64,000 bases of DNA from Actinomycetospora lemnae (GTDB taxonomy: Bacteria > Actinomycetota > Actinomycetes > Mycobacteriales > Pseudonocardiaceae). Positions 38,582 through 47,467 of this stretch are shown here, piece by piece. Under the pieces are notes generated by a model, which ran no database searches, was not told the DNA's origin, and saw only the letters and a list, made by a program, of their open reading frames with translations. The stretch lies in the NCBI RefSeq assembly GCF_028737315.1, contig NZ_JAQZAO010000002.1:62001-126000 (forward strand), written 5' to 3'. The translations under genes and the position numbers were made by a program. How positions within the stretch are numbered: position 1 is the first letter of the stretch; each line of letters opens with the position of its first letter.

Positions 38582-40107
38582 GCGACCTCCCCGGGGTGGA
38601 CCGCTCCCCCGTGCTGCCCCGCTGGCTCGCGCGCCTCGACCGCACCGCCGACCGCGGGCTCCTCTGGGCCGTGGTGGCCGGCGGGCTCATGGCCTCGGGG
38701 CGGGGTCCGCGGCGGCGCGCCGGGGTGCGCGGGGTGATGGCCGCGGCCGCCACCTCGGCGATCGCCCACGCGCTGGCCAAGCCGCTGCTGCCCCGCGCCC
38801 TGCGGCACGTCGCGGAGCGGAGCTGCCGCGCCGTCGGCGCACCACCGCCCCGGGGCCGGCGCTTCCCGTCCGCGCATGCGGCGTCCTCGACGGCGTTCGT
38901 CACCGCGGCGGGGATGGAGTCGCCGCTGCTCGGGGGCGTGCTGGCCCCGGTCGCGATCGGCGTGTCGACCGCCCGGGTGGTCCTCGGGGAGCGGACGGTC
39001 GAGGACGTCGTCGCCGGCGCCGGGCTCGGCATCGGCGTGGCGCTGCTGACCCGGCGCTGGTGGCCCGTGGTACGCCACGCCCCGGCCCGCGCCCGACCGG
39101 CCGGGGACGCACCGGCGCTCGGGGACGGCGCCGGGCTCGTCGTCGTCGCCAACAGCTCGGCCGGCACGCCCGGGCCGTTGGAGACCCTCGGCCAGATCGT
39201 GGCGCCCGTGATCGGGGTCGGGGACACCGACGGGGAGCCCGAGCCGCCGGCGCCGCCGTCGGAGATCCACGAGGTGCTGCCCCGCGCGCAGGTGATCGTG
39301 CCGGAGCCGGGCATCGACTTCGTCGACGAGGTCGAGGCCGCCCTCGACCGCCCCACGGCCGACGGCACCGAGCCGCGCGCGATCGGCGTGGCCGGCGGCG
39401 ACGGGTCGGTCGCCGCGCTGGCCGGGCTCGCCCAACGCCGCCGGGTGCCGCTCATGGTGCTGCCCGAGGGCACGCTGAACCACTTCGCCCGCGACGTCGG
39501 GATCGACGACACCCCCACGGCGCTGACCGCGGCCCGTGAGGGCGACGCCGTGCTCGTCGACGTCGGCGTCGTCGACATCACCGCGGGCGACGAGGGCGAG
39601 ACCCGCAGCGTCGCGTTCGTCAACACCGCGAGCCTGGGCGGCTACCCCGACATGGTCCGGCTCCGCGAGAGCTGGGAGGAGCGCTGGGGCAAGTGGCCCT
39701 CCGCCGCGTTCGCGCTGGTGCGCGTGCTCGCCGAGGCGTCGCCGCTGGTCGTCGAGCTCGACGGCAAGCGCCGGACGATCTGGCTGCTCTTCGTCGGCAA
39801 CGGCGGCTACGAGCCGCGCGGCATGGCCCCGCTGTTCCGGCCGCGCCTCGACGCCCGCGTGCTCGACGTGCGGTTCCTGCGCGCCGACGTGCCGTTCTCC
39901 CGCACCCGCTTCGTGGTCTCGGTGCTGGCGGGCACGCTCTCGCGCAGCCGCGTGTACGTGGCGAACACCCGCACCCGGCTGTCGGTGCGGGTCGTCGGGC
40001 CGCCCGTCGGCCTCGCGACCGACGGCGAGGTGCAGCCCGACGCCGACCGCTTCGTCTTCCGGATCGCCCCGGGCGCGATCCCCGTGTACCGGCCCCGCGA
40101 GGTGTAG
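38578..40107 (+). CDS. PAP2-like/diacylglycerol kinase fusion (second copy, degenerate PAP2)
   Basis: A 509-residue paralogue of the preceding gene, in tandem and overlapping by GTGA. The kinase half is well conserved (GVAGGDGSVAALAGLA, PEGTLNHFARDVG, FVGNGGYEPRGMAP), as is the RWGKWPSAAF region. The PAP2 half has lost key residues: motif 1 is KPLLPRALR instead of K..RP, motif 2 is FPSAHAASS (Gly to Ala), and motif 3 is ARVVLGERTVED, where the catalytic His is replaced by Arg. So phosphatase activity is probably absent and the domain may be only a membrane anchor. It converges on the ABC permease gene 3 bases from its stop. Confidence 0.85.
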   Translation: MSDLPGVDRSPVLPRWLARLDRTADRGLLWAVVAGGLMASGRGPRRRAGVRGVMAAAATSAIAHALAKPLLPRALRHVAERSCRAVGAPPPRGRRFPSAHAASSTAFVTAAGMESPLLGGVLAPVAIGVSTARVVLGERTVEDVVAGAGLGIGVALLTRRWWPVVRHAPARARPAGDAPALGDGAGLVVVANSSAGTPGPLETLGQIVAPVIGVGDTDGEPEPPAPPSEIHEVLPRAQVIVPEPGIDFVDEVEAALDRPTADGTEPRAIGVAGGDGSVAALAGLAQRRRVPLMVLPEGTLNHFARDVGIDDTPTALTAAREGDAVLVDVGVVDITAGDEGETRSVAFVNTASLGGYPDMVRLRESWEERWGKWPSAAFALVRVLAEASPLVVELDGKRRTIWLLFVGNGGYEPRGMAPLFRPRLDARVLDVRFLRADVPFSRTRFVVSVLAGTLSRSRVYVANTRTRLSVRVVGPPVGLATDGEVQPDADRFVFRIAPGAIPVYRPREV

Positions 40108-40110
40108 GGC

Positions 40111-40983
40111 TCAGACCCCGGTGCGCACGGAGTCGTGCCAGGGGATGACGAGCTTCTTCGTCGTCGTCACCGCGACGTAGAGCAGCGAGCCCAGCACCGC
40201 CAGCAGGACGATCACGGCGAACAGCCGCGGTGCGTCGAGGGCGTTGAGGCTCGACACGACGAGGTAGCCGAGGCCCTGGCTGCCGCCGAGGTACTCCCCG
40301 ACGATCGCGCCGATCACGGAGAACACGATGGCGACCTCGGCGCCCGCGAAGACGTAGGGCAGCGTCGTCGGCAGCTCCATGTCCCGGAACGTCGCCCACT
40401 TGCTCGCGCCCAGCCCCCGCATCACGTCGCGGTGGCCGCGGTCCACCGAGCGCACCCCGAGCATCACGTTGAGCATGATCGGGAAGAACGCCAGCAGCGC
40501 CGCCATGATGATCTTCGAGGTCGGGCCGAACCCGAACCAGATGACGAAGATCGGCACGAACGCCACCTTCGGCACCACCTGCAGCGCGACCAGCGCCGGC
40601 TGCACGGCGCGCTGCAGCCACGCGATGCGTCCCAGGGTGGCGCCGACCGCGATCCCGACGACGAGCGCGATGCCGAACCCGGCGAGCACCTCGAGCAGGG
40701 TGATGCCGATGTGGCTGCCGATCTCGGGGTCGGCGAACAGGTCCCCCAGCGCCCCGACGACGGCCGCGGGCGCGGGGAGGATGAACTCCGAGACGCCGAC
40801 CACGGACACCGCGAACTGCCAGACGCCGACCAGCGCGAGCAGCATCAGCGGCCCGCTGACCCACGGCAGCCGCCGCATCCAGGGCGACTCGCCCTCCGCC
40901 GGCGTGGCGTCCGCGTCGACGGCACGCGGCGCCGGGTCGCCGTCGGTGCGGGTGTCGGTGTCCCGGTCCAGTGAGGTGGTCAC
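40111..40983 (-). CDS. SsuC/TauC-type ABC transporter permease
   Basis: A 290-residue inner-membrane permease with about six spans and the cytoplasmic coupling (EAA) loop MRGLGASKWATFRDMELPTTLPYVF. The family imports nitrate, sulfonates, taurine, thiamine precursors or aromatic acids. It is the last gene of the ten-gene operon beginning with the FAD enzyme. It starts with GTG at 40983, 3 bases after the ATPase stop. The N-terminal 35 residues are acidic and disordered. The substrate is presumably the compound degraded by the upstream enzymes. Confidence 0.88.
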   Translation of the reverse strand: MTTSLDRDTDTRTDGDPAPRAVDADATPAEGESPWMRRLPWVSGPLMLLALVGVWQFAVSVVGVSEFILPAPAAVVGALGDLFADPEIGSHIGITLLEVLAGFGIALVVGIAVGATLGRIAWLQRAVQPALVALQVVPKVAFVPIFVIWFGFGPTSKIIMAALLAFFPIMLNVMLGVRSVDRGHRDVMRGLGASKWATFRDMELPTTLPYVFAGAEVAIVFSVIGAIVGEYLGGSQGLGYLVVSSLNALDAPRLFAVIVLLAVLGSLLYVAVTTTKKLVIPWHDSVRTGV

Positions 40984-40986
40984 GGC

Positions 40987-41877
40987 TCAGTCCTCCTCGT
41001 CCAGCTGCCGGCGCAGCCCGACGACGAGCTCGCCGAACTCCGCGGTGGCCTCGACCTCGACCGAGCGCGGCCGGGGCAGGTCGATCGGGGTGACGGACCG
41101 GATGCGTCCGGGCCGCGGGGTCAGCAGCACGACGCGGTCGGCGAGGAACACCGCCTCGCTGATCGAGTGCGTCACGAAGACCACCGTCGTGCCCGAGACG
41201 GCGTGGATGTGCTGGAGCTCGAGGTTCATCCGGTCGCGGGTCATCGCGTCCAGGGCGCCGAACGGCTCGTCCATGAGCAGCACCGACGGGTCGCAGGCCA
41301 GGGCGCGCGCGATCGCCGCCCGCTGGCGCATCCCGCCGGAGAGCTCGCGGGGATAGGAGTCCTCGAACCCCGAGAGCCCGACGGTCGCGCACAGCTCGGC
41401 CGCCCGGGTTCGCCGCTGCGCCTTGGACACCCCGCGCAGCTTGAGCGGCAGCGCGACGTTGTCGAGCACCGTGAACCAGGGGAAGAGGTTGGCCTCCTGG
41501 AACACGAGGCCGAACTCCGCGAAGACCGTGTCGTCGCGCCGCCCCGCGACCCAGGCGGGCCGCTCCCCTGCCTCCACCGTGCCCGCGGTCGGCGCGAGCA
41601 GGCCCGACAGCACCCGCAGCAGCGTCGTCTTCCCGCACCCCGAGCGCCCGACCAGCGAGACGAACTCGCCCCGGCCCACCTCGAGGTCGATGTTCGACAG
41701 GGCGTGCACGTCCCCGCGCCGCGTCGCGTACGTCTTGTCGACGCCCGCGACCCGCAGCCCGACGGCGCGGGAGCCCATGGGCTCGGCGGTGTCGCCGGGC
41801 GCGTCGAACTCGTCGCGCCGGACGGGTGGTGGGGTCCACGTCGGCGTGGTCGCCGTGGGGGTCTGCTGCGTCGTCAT
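40987..41877 (-). CDS. SsuB/TauB-type ABC transporter ATP-binding protein
   Basis: A 296-residue ATPase. Walker A is GRSGCGKTTLL, the Q loop lies at FQEANLFPW, the signature is LSGGMRQRAAIARAL, Walker B VLLMDEPFGALDA and the switch His FVTHSISEA. The first 40 residues are a Thr/Pro-rich extension. It energises the permease encoded next. It follows the binding-protein gene by 52 bases, the widest gap in this operon, so a weak internal promoter is possible. Confidence 0.93.
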   Translation of the reverse strand: MTTQQTPTATTPTWTPPPVRRDEFDAPGDTAEPMGSRAVGLRVAGVDKTYATRRGDVHALSNIDLEVGRGEFVSLVGRSGCGKTTLLRVLSGLLAPTAGTVEAGERPAWVAGRRDDTVFAEFGLVFQEANLFPWFTVLDNVALPLKLRGVSKAQRRTRAAELCATVGLSGFEDSYPRELSGGMRQRAAIARALACDPSVLLMDEPFGALDAMTRDRMNLELQHIHAVSGTTVVFVTHSISEAVFLADRVVLLTPRPGRIRSVTPIDLPRPRSVEVEATAEFGELVVGLRRQLDEED

Positions 41878-41929
41878 CGCCGCCTCCTCAACCTGGTGCG
41901 GTGCGTGTGTCCGGTCGGCGTGGTGCGGG

Positions 41930-42973
41930 TCAGGACGGCCCGGCGGGCGCGAGCGTGGTGTCGAGCCACCGGTTCGGGTCGAGGCCGGCGGGCAGCTGCC
42001 CGACCCCGACGATCTCGCCGTAGGTCTGCTGCCAGCGCTGGGGCGAGATGCCGGTGAGGCTCTCGCCGGCGGTGTAGGAGTCGACGTAGGCGGCGAGCGC
42101 GAGGCGGGCGGTCTCCGGGTCGCGCAGCGCGGGCACCTGGTACTTCGCGCCGATCGCGGCCATCGTCCCGGCGAAGCCGTTCGCCTCGTCGGCGACGATG
42201 AACCGCACCGCGTCGTCGATCGCGGCGAGGTAGCGGCGCAGCTTGTCCTGCTCGGCGGGGTCCCGGGCGGTCTGCGCCGACGTCGCGTAGATCTGCGAGC
42301 CCGCCGAGATCGACTGGTTGGGGTCGAGGACGACGGCCTGGGGACGCGTGCGCTGCAGGAGCACCGCGGTGTCCAGGGAGACCATGTAGCCGTCGATGCG
42401 GCCCGCGGTGAGCAGGTCGAACACGCCGGGCGCGAGCCCGACGACCTGGCGCCGCACCTCGGCCGGGGGCACGCCGGCCGAGGCGGCGAGCAGGTCGAGG
42501 GTGATCGAGCTCGTCCCGCCCTCGGACGGGGTCCCGATGAGCTTGCCGCGCAGCTGGGCGGGCTGGGTGATCGGGTCGTCGTCCGCGGACACCACGCGGA
42601 TCGTGCCGCGGTGGATGACCTCGCCGATCCCGACGAGGGGCGCCTGACGGTTCCCCGCCGCGATCATGGTCTCGATGTCGCCGATGCGGCTGATCTCCGC
42701 GGACCCGGCCAGCAGCGTCTGGATCGCCGGCGCGGAGCCCTGGGTGGCCTCGAACCGGACCTCCAGCCCGCGGGCGGCGAAGAACCCGCGCGTGTCCGCG
42801 ATCAGCTCCGCGGCGTAGGAGAGCGACTCGATCGGCAGGATGTTGAGGAACGTCATCCGCTGCCGGCCGTCGTCGGTGGTGTCGCCCTCCCCGCACCCGG
42901 CCAGGACCGCGCAGGCGACGAGCAGGCCGGCCAGCATGCGCACCCACGGTCGGCGGCTTCGGCTGGTGGTCAT
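41930..42973 (-). CDS. NMT1/THI5-like ABC transporter substrate-binding lipoprotein
   Basis: A 347-residue binding protein with a lipoprotein signal: basic start, hydrophobic helix and lipobox LAGC at about residues 24-27. The mature part (FLNILPIESLSYAAELIADT, GFFAARGLEVRFEATQG) matches the NMT1/SsuA-like type II fold. It would bind the operon's substrate outside the cell and pass it to the permease. Its ATG at 42973 overlaps the stop of the upstream amidohydrolase gene, firmly linking transport with catabolism. Confidence 0.9.
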   Translation of the reverse strand: MTTSRSRRPWVRMLAGLLVACAVLAGCGEGDTTDDGRQRMTFLNILPIESLSYAAELIADTRGFFAARGLEVRFEATQGSAPAIQTLLAGSAEISRIGDIETMIAAGNRQAPLVGIGEVIHRGTIRVVSADDDPITQPAQLRGKLIGTPSEGGTSSITLDLLAASAGVPPAEVRRQVVGLAPGVFDLLTAGRIDGYMVSLDTAVLLQRTRPQAVVLDPNQSISAGSQIYATSAQTARDPAEQDKLRRYLAAIDDAVRFIVADEANGFAGTMAAIGAKYQVPALRDPETARLALAAYVDSYTAGESLTGISPQRWQQTYGEIVGVGQLPAGLDPNRWLDTTLAPAGPS

Positions 42974-44082
42974 CGGGGGGCCTCCTCGCGACGGTGCGAT
43001 CGGGGGGTGGACGAGCCGGGGGCGGGCCCGCGGCGGAGGAGGAACTCCTCCGCGGTGCCGCCCAGGACCGCGGCCCGCTCGGCGGGGCCGAGCGCCGCGA
43101 GCAGACGGGCGGTGCCGTCGCCGTGGACGTGGGGGTGGTCGCCCGCGTACATGACGAGCCGCGCCGCGCCGATCACCGCGAGCGCGTCGGCGAGCTCGGC
43201 GGGGTCGGTCGGCAGGTGGGCCGGGGTGGCGGTGAAGCGGACCTGCTCGTGCAGGTACGTCGACGGCGGGCGGCGCACCCACGGCACCTCGCGCCAGATG
43301 CCCTTCCACTCCTTGTCGAGCCGCCAGAGCAGCGGCGGCAGCCAGGAGAACCCGCATTCGGCGACGACCACGCGCAGGGTGGGCAGGCGGTCGAGGACCC
43401 CCTCGACGACGAGGCTCGTGAGCTGGGCCTGGGCGAGGTGGCCCTGGGAGAGGTAGTCGGCGAGGTAGGTGTGGGTGAACCCGGTGGGCGTGGCGGCGCT
43501 CCCCGCCCGGCCCCACGCGTGCAGGGTGACCGCGAGCCCGGTCTCGGCCGCGGCCTCGAGGACGGGCAGGAAGCGGCGGTGGCCGTAGCGGTGGTCGTGG
43601 CCGCGGACCGGGAGCAGCACCTGGACGAACCGCGGGTCGCCGGCCCGGCGGTGGATCTCGGCGACGGCCGCCTCCGGGTCGCCGGACGGCACCGCCACGC
43701 CCCCGCGCAGCCGGTCGTCCCGGTCGAGGAAGTGCTCGACGACCCAGTCGTTGAGGGCCCCGCACAGGGCGGCGTCGTAGTAGGGGTTGCGGCTGACGTC
43801 GAAGGCCGAGGTGGCGCTGAGCACCGCCGTCCGCACCGGCACCCCGCCCGGGGCGGGCACGTCGAGCACCCGCTCGCGCAGCGTCGCGACGTCCGCCGGC
43901 GCGGGGCCCTCGGTGGCACCGGGCGGGTAGGCGCCGGCCTGGGCGGGGTCGAGGCGCAGGGCGGCGCCCTCCGCGTAGTCGCGCCAGAACGGCGCGAGGT
44001 AGGGCATCAGCGCGTCCAGCGACGCCGGCGCGACGTGGGTGTCGGTGTCGACGGCCCCGCTCACCGCGTCCGCCGCCGTCAC
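42970..44082 (-). CDS. Amidohydrolase-2 (ACMSD-like) family metalloenzyme, copy 2
   Basis: A 370-residue TIM-barrel enzyme of the ACMSD/LigW/LigJ-like amidohydrolase group. The N-terminal metal motif is VDTDTHVAP (DxH), with further ligands likely in VTLHAWGRAG (His), a Glu/Cys segment VVAECGFSWLPPLLWRLDKEW and the final Asp of YAGDHPHVHGDG. Family members decarboxylate, hydrate or hydrolyse carboxylated substrates. It is a diverged paralogue of the next upstream gene, with similar motifs such as AGDPRFVQVLLP. The start GTG at 44082 overlaps that gene's stop. The exact reaction is unknown. Confidence 0.85.
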   Translation of the reverse strand: MTAADAVSGAVDTDTHVAPASLDALMPYLAPFWRDYAEGAALRLDPAQAGAYPPGATEGPAPADVATLRERVLDVPAPGGVPVRTAVLSATSAFDVSRNPYYDAALCGALNDWVVEHFLDRDDRLRGGVAVPSGDPEAAVAEIHRRAGDPRFVQVLLPVRGHDHRYGHRRFLPVLEAAAETGLAVTLHAWGRAGSAATPTGFTHTYLADYLSQGHLAQAQLTSLVVEGVLDRLPTLRVVVAECGFSWLPPLLWRLDKEWKGIWREVPWVRRPPSTYLHEQVRFTATPAHLPTDPAELADALAVIGAARLVMYAGDHPHVHGDGTARLLAALGPAERAAVLGGTAEEFLLRRGPAPGSSTPRSHRREEAPR

Positions 44083-45191
44083 GACGCCCCCTCCGGCAGG
44101 TCGACGCCGTAGAGCGCCGCGCCGGTGCGCGCCATCATCGGTCGGCGCAGGTCCGCCGGGAGCACACGCAGTGCCGTCACCGGGTCGTCGAAGTCCCAGT
44201 GCGGGTAGTCCGAGGCGAACAGGATGCGGTCGGAGAGCCCGCTCTGGCGGATCGTGACCGCGAGGTGCTCCAGGTTCTCCGGCTCGTCGATCGGCTGCGT
44301 GGTGAACCAGCACCGCTCGCGCACGATCTCCGACGGCGGGCGTTGCAGCCACGGCACGTCGTCGGCGAACCGCGCCCAGGCCTCGTCGAGGCCCCACAGC
44401 GTCGACGGCACCCAGGTCAGCCCGCCCTCGACGAGCACGAGGCGCAGTCCCGGCACGGCGTCGAACACGCCCCCGGCGACGAGCGTGGTCAGCGCCATCG
44501 CCATCGCGTTGCCGTACCAGCCGTGCTGCTCGAGGTAGAACGACGGCCACCCGTCGCCGCGGTGGCCCTCGGTGCCGCCGAGGTGCATCCCGATCGGCAG
44601 GCCGGCCTCGGCCGCGGCGGCGAACACCGGGCGGTACTTGGCGTCGGTCAGCGGCAGGTGCGTGCCGCTGGGGAAGAGCACCTGGACGAAGCGGGGGTCC
44701 CCGGCGCGGCGCTCGATCTCGGCGATCGCGTGCTCGGGCGACTCGTGGGCGAGGCAGATGCTGGCGCGCAGGCGCGGCTCGGGATCGAGGAAGTCGGCGA
44801 CGAGGACGTCGTTGAGCGCGCGGCACAGGGCGGCGGCGTAGGCCGGTTCCTCGGCGCCCCAGGTGTGGCCCTGCAGCGGGATGAGCACGCCGGCGGCCAC
44901 GTCGTAGGGGTCGATCAGCTGCTCGCGCAGCAGCCCGAGGTCACTGCCCGGGGGCCCGGAGGCGGGGTGGGAGTCCGCCCGCATGCCCCCGTTGCGGGTG
45001 CGCGGGTAGATCGCCGGCGGGGCGGCCCCGCGCACGCCGAAGCGCTCGTAGCGGCGCCGCCACGGCTCGGGCAGCTCGCGGACCAGCCGCTGCGGGGTGA
45101 CGGCGGGGTGGATGTCGGCGTCGACGATCGGGGTGCGGGACTTGCGGCGCGGCCGGGTCGCGGTGCCGGGCGGGGCGAGCGTGTCGGTCAC
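44079..45191 (-). CDS. Amidohydrolase-2 (ACMSD-like) family metalloenzyme, copy 1
   Basis: A 370-residue enzyme paralogous to the next gene. The DxH metal motif is VDADIHPAVTP; other ligands are probably GMHLGGTEGHRGD (His), VEGGLTWVPSTLWGLDEAW and ASDYPHWDFDD (Asp). Shared phrase AGDPRFVQVLFPSGTH marks the duplication. As with its neighbour it may be a decarboxylase or hydratase acting after the aconitase X step. The GTG at 45191 overlaps the Rieske gene stop by 4 bases. Both paralogues may form a heteromer or act on successive intermediates; neither is shown. Confidence 0.85.
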   Translation of the reverse strand: MTDTLAPPGTATRPRRKSRTPIVDADIHPAVTPQRLVRELPEPWRRRYERFGVRGAAPPAIYPRTRNGGMRADSHPASGPPGSDLGLLREQLIDPYDVAAGVLIPLQGHTWGAEEPAYAAALCRALNDVLVADFLDPEPRLRASICLAHESPEHAIAEIERRAGDPRFVQVLFPSGTHLPLTDAKYRPVFAAAAEAGLPIGMHLGGTEGHRGDGWPSFYLEQHGWYGNAMAMALTTLVAGGVFDAVPGLRLVLVEGGLTWVPSTLWGLDEAWARFADDVPWLQRPPSEIVRERCWFTTQPIDEPENLEHLAVTIRQSGLSDRILFASDYPHWDFDDPVTALRVLPADLRRPMMARTGAALYGVDLPEGAS

Positions 45192-45679
45192 GGTGTCTCC
45201 TCCACCCCGGTGACCGGGGCTGCTGTTCGACGGGCCGAGGTGTCGACGACGACCACGCGGTCCTCCACGGTGACCGCGTAGGTGTCCGCGACGTAGGGGC
45301 CGGGGACGCGGCCGGTCGCGGGGTCGGGCGCGGGAACGGTGGCGTGATCTCCCGGCAGGACCTCGGCGGGGTAGCTGCGCACGGGCGCCTCCCCCGGGCC
45401 GAGGAACGACTGGCCGGTGGTCACGTCGTACTCCCAGCCGTGCCAGGGGCAGGCGACGAAGAGCCGGTCGGGGTCGAGCGCGACCTCGCCGGGCGCGCCG
45501 GCGCTGGCGAGCGGCGCGACGCGACCGCGGCACAGCGGGCCGCCCTGGTGCGGGCAGTGGTCGGCGAGCGCGTAGTACTCGTCGCCGACGCGGAACACGC
45601 CGATCGAGCGCCGCCCGACCTGCACGACCCGGTGCTCGCCGGGGGCGAGCTCGTCGGCCCGCATCACCGCGACCCTCAT
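45188..45679 (-). CDS. Rieske [2Fe-2S] ferredoxin-type protein
   Basis: A 163-residue single-domain Rieske protein. Cluster ligands are clear: CPHQGG (Cys, His) and CPWHGWEYD (Cys, His), about 34 residues apart. The spacing is that of ring-hydroxylase ferredoxins or N-terminal Rieske domains, but no oxygenase catalytic domain is attached. It probably transfers electrons to or from the FAD-dependent oxidoreductase of this operon. The ATG at 45679 overlaps the stop of the aconitase X small-subunit gene and its own stop overlaps the next start. Confidence 0.9.
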   Translation of the reverse strand: MRVAVMRADELAPGEHRVVQVGRRSIGVFRVGDEYYALADHCPHQGGPLCRGRVAPLASAGAPGEVALDPDRLFVACPWHGWEYDVTTGQSFLGPGEAPVRSYPAEVLPGDHATVPAPDPATGRVPGPYVADTYAVTVEDRVVVVDTSARRTAAPVTGVEETP

Positions 45680-46179
45680 CGGTCCTCCCCCGCAGCCGTG
45701 TCCGTCGTGTCCGTCGTGTCCGTCCTGTCCGTCGGGTCGGCCCGGTCCAGCAGCTCGACGACCCCGGCCGTCGCGTCGAGCCGGATGCGGTCGCCGGTGC
45801 GCAGGACCGCGACGGGGTCGGCGTCGAGGTCGGCGAGGGCGGGCACGCGGGTGACCACGGCCCCGAGCGCCGCCTTCGTCGTCGTGACCGCGAAGACCAT
45901 GCCGATCGGGGCGGTGCCCAGCAGCCGGGTGGTCTGGAAGAAGCCCGACCAGCCCGAGGAGCCCTTGGCGCCGGGGAAGACGAGGATCTTCCCGGTGAAG
46001 CAGACGCCGGCCAGGGGGTGGCGGGCCTCGATGATCGTGCCGGTGGCGGGGTCGATGCCGCCCCAGCCGGAGATCGTCTCCGGGGAGACGAGCGCCTCGC
46101 CGGTGACGACGCCGGGGACGACGGTGCGCCCGCGCAGGACGACGCGGCTCCCGGTCGCGGGCTGCCGGAGGTCGGTCAC
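45676..46179 (-). CDS. Aconitase X small (swivelling) subunit, DUF126
   Basis: A 167-residue DUF126 protein. The conserved substrate-binding loop is FPGAKGSSGWSGFF, and GKILVFPG just before it is typical. In aconitase X heteromers this subunit carries the swivelling domain with the active-site Ser of the GSS loop. Known members dehydrate cis-3-hydroxy-L-proline or mevalonate-5-phosphate. The C-terminal tail has a TDTTDTTDT repeat absent from the fold. The start GTG at 46179 overlaps the large-subunit stop. Confidence 0.9.
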   Translation of the reverse strand: MTDLRQPATGSRVVLRGRTVVPGVVTGEALVSPETISGWGGIDPATGTIIEARHPLAGVCFTGKILVFPGAKGSSGWSGFFQTTRLLGTAPIGMVFAVTTTKAALGAVVTRVPALADLDADPVAVLRTGDRIRLDATAGVVELLDRADPTDRTDTTDTTDTAAGEDR

Positions 46180-47456
46180 CGCAGCTCACCCCGCCAGCGA
46201 CCGGTCACGGCGGCGTCGACGCACTCCGCGGTGGTGCCGAACCACGCCTCGATCCCGAGGATCGCGGGCAGGTAGTGCGCCTGCTTGGCCGAGTCGGTGG
46301 CGAACACCCGGGTGCCGGTGGGCGCGGTCCGCGACATCGCCGGGCACGAGTCGGTGAGCACCCGCCCGCCGGCGGCCTCGATGACCGCGGTGTACCCGGA
46401 GCGCTCGGCGACGGCAGCCAGCGCCCGCGGCGCCATGATCCACAGCTCGGTGCCGTCGGCGAGACGCCGGCCCTCGAGGGCGCGCGCCGCGTCGCGGATC
46501 TGGTCCAGCGAGGCATGGGGGCAGCCGAGCAGGACGAAGTCGACGTCCTCGCTCGTGCCCTGGTCGTTGAGCCGCTCGTGGGCGGCGCGGCGCTCGGCCG
46601 GCCCGAAGACGACGGTCTCCCGCGGCGGCCGGCCCCCGAAGGCCGTCTCGGTGGTCGGGGCCTCCGGGGTCACGCCGGGGACGTGGTAGAGCTCCACCCC
46701 GCCCGACGACGCCGCGGCCGCGCCGAAGTGCTTGATGTCGGTGAGGTCGGGCAGCGCGAGGTCGCCGGTGACGACGGGCCGGCCCTCCTGGACCGCGTCA
46801 CCGACCGCGTAGCCGAGCAGGCCCCAGTCGAGGAAGCTCGCGACCGGGGTCTCGACGCGCACGTGGTGGGTGCCGCGGCGCTCGTCGTCGCGGTGGTTGC
46901 CCCAGCACGGGATCCGCCCGGTCAGGCTCGCGGCGCCGGTGGAGGCGCCGCCCTCGCAGTTGGTCCGGGCGCCGAGCACGCTGTTGGCGTAGACGACCGC
47001 CGAGGACTCCATCCACGCGCAGTGCTCGCCGCGCACCGGGAGGTTGCCGACCTGGTAGGGCGTGCAGGTGGCGAGCACCGAGACCCCGCGGGCCCCGACG
47101 AACGCCTCGGCGTCGTCCTGCAGCGCGACCATCTCGGGGGCGTACGGGACGACACCGACCGCGTCGCGGCCGAAGCCGTGCTGGAGCTGGCACGTCGGGA
47201 CGGCCATCGGCGGGATCGGCAGCGTGTCGTCGGCGTCGAGGTTGATGATCGAGAACGCCCGGTCCCAGCCGCCCTCGGCGACCAGGCGCGCCTTGACCGG
47301 CGAGGGCTGGGTCGTGGTGCCCGCGACGTTGCGGACGTCGCACAGGCGCTCGGCGTCGAGTGCCTCGCCGTAGCGCACGAGCAGGTCCATCGCGGCCGCC
47401 ACCGCCGGACCCTCGTCGCCGTCGCGCAGGCGGCGGTCGTCGTCGGTGAGGATCAT
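46176..47456 (-). CDS. Aconitase X large (catalytic) subunit
   Basis: A 426-residue AcnX large subunit. Conserved stretches: SVLATCTPYQVGNLPVRGEH, WMESSAVVYANSVLGARTNC, EGGASTGAASLTGRIP, LLGCPHASLDQI and VLTDSCPAMS, with Cys residues in the first, second and last that would hold the iron-sulfur cluster or metal. With the DUF126 subunit it should dehydrate a hydroxy acid. The operon context (FAD oxidoreductase, Rieske, ACMSD-like enzymes) does not match the usual hydroxyproline pathway, so the substrate may differ. The start ATG at 47456 is 11 bases after the FAD enzyme gene. Confidence 0.9.
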   Translation of the reverse strand: MILTDDDRRLRDGDEGPAVAAAMDLLVRYGEALDAERLCDVRNVAGTTTQPSPVKARLVAEGGWDRAFSIINLDADDTLPIPPMAVPTCQLQHGFGRDAVGVVPYAPEMVALQDDAEAFVGARGVSVLATCTPYQVGNLPVRGEHCAWMESSAVVYANSVLGARTNCEGGASTGAASLTGRIPCWGNHRDDERRGTHHVRVETPVASFLDWGLLGYAVGDAVQEGRPVVTGDLALPDLTDIKHFGAAAASSGGVELYHVPGVTPEAPTTETAFGGRPPRETVVFGPAERRAAHERLNDQGTSEDVDFVLLGCPHASLDQIRDAARALEGRRLADGTELWIMAPRALAAVAERSGYTAVIEAAGGRVLTDSCPAMSRTAPTGTRVFATDSAKQAHYLPAILGIEAWFGTTAECVDAAVTGRWRGELR

Positions 47457-47467
47457 CGTCGGTCGCC

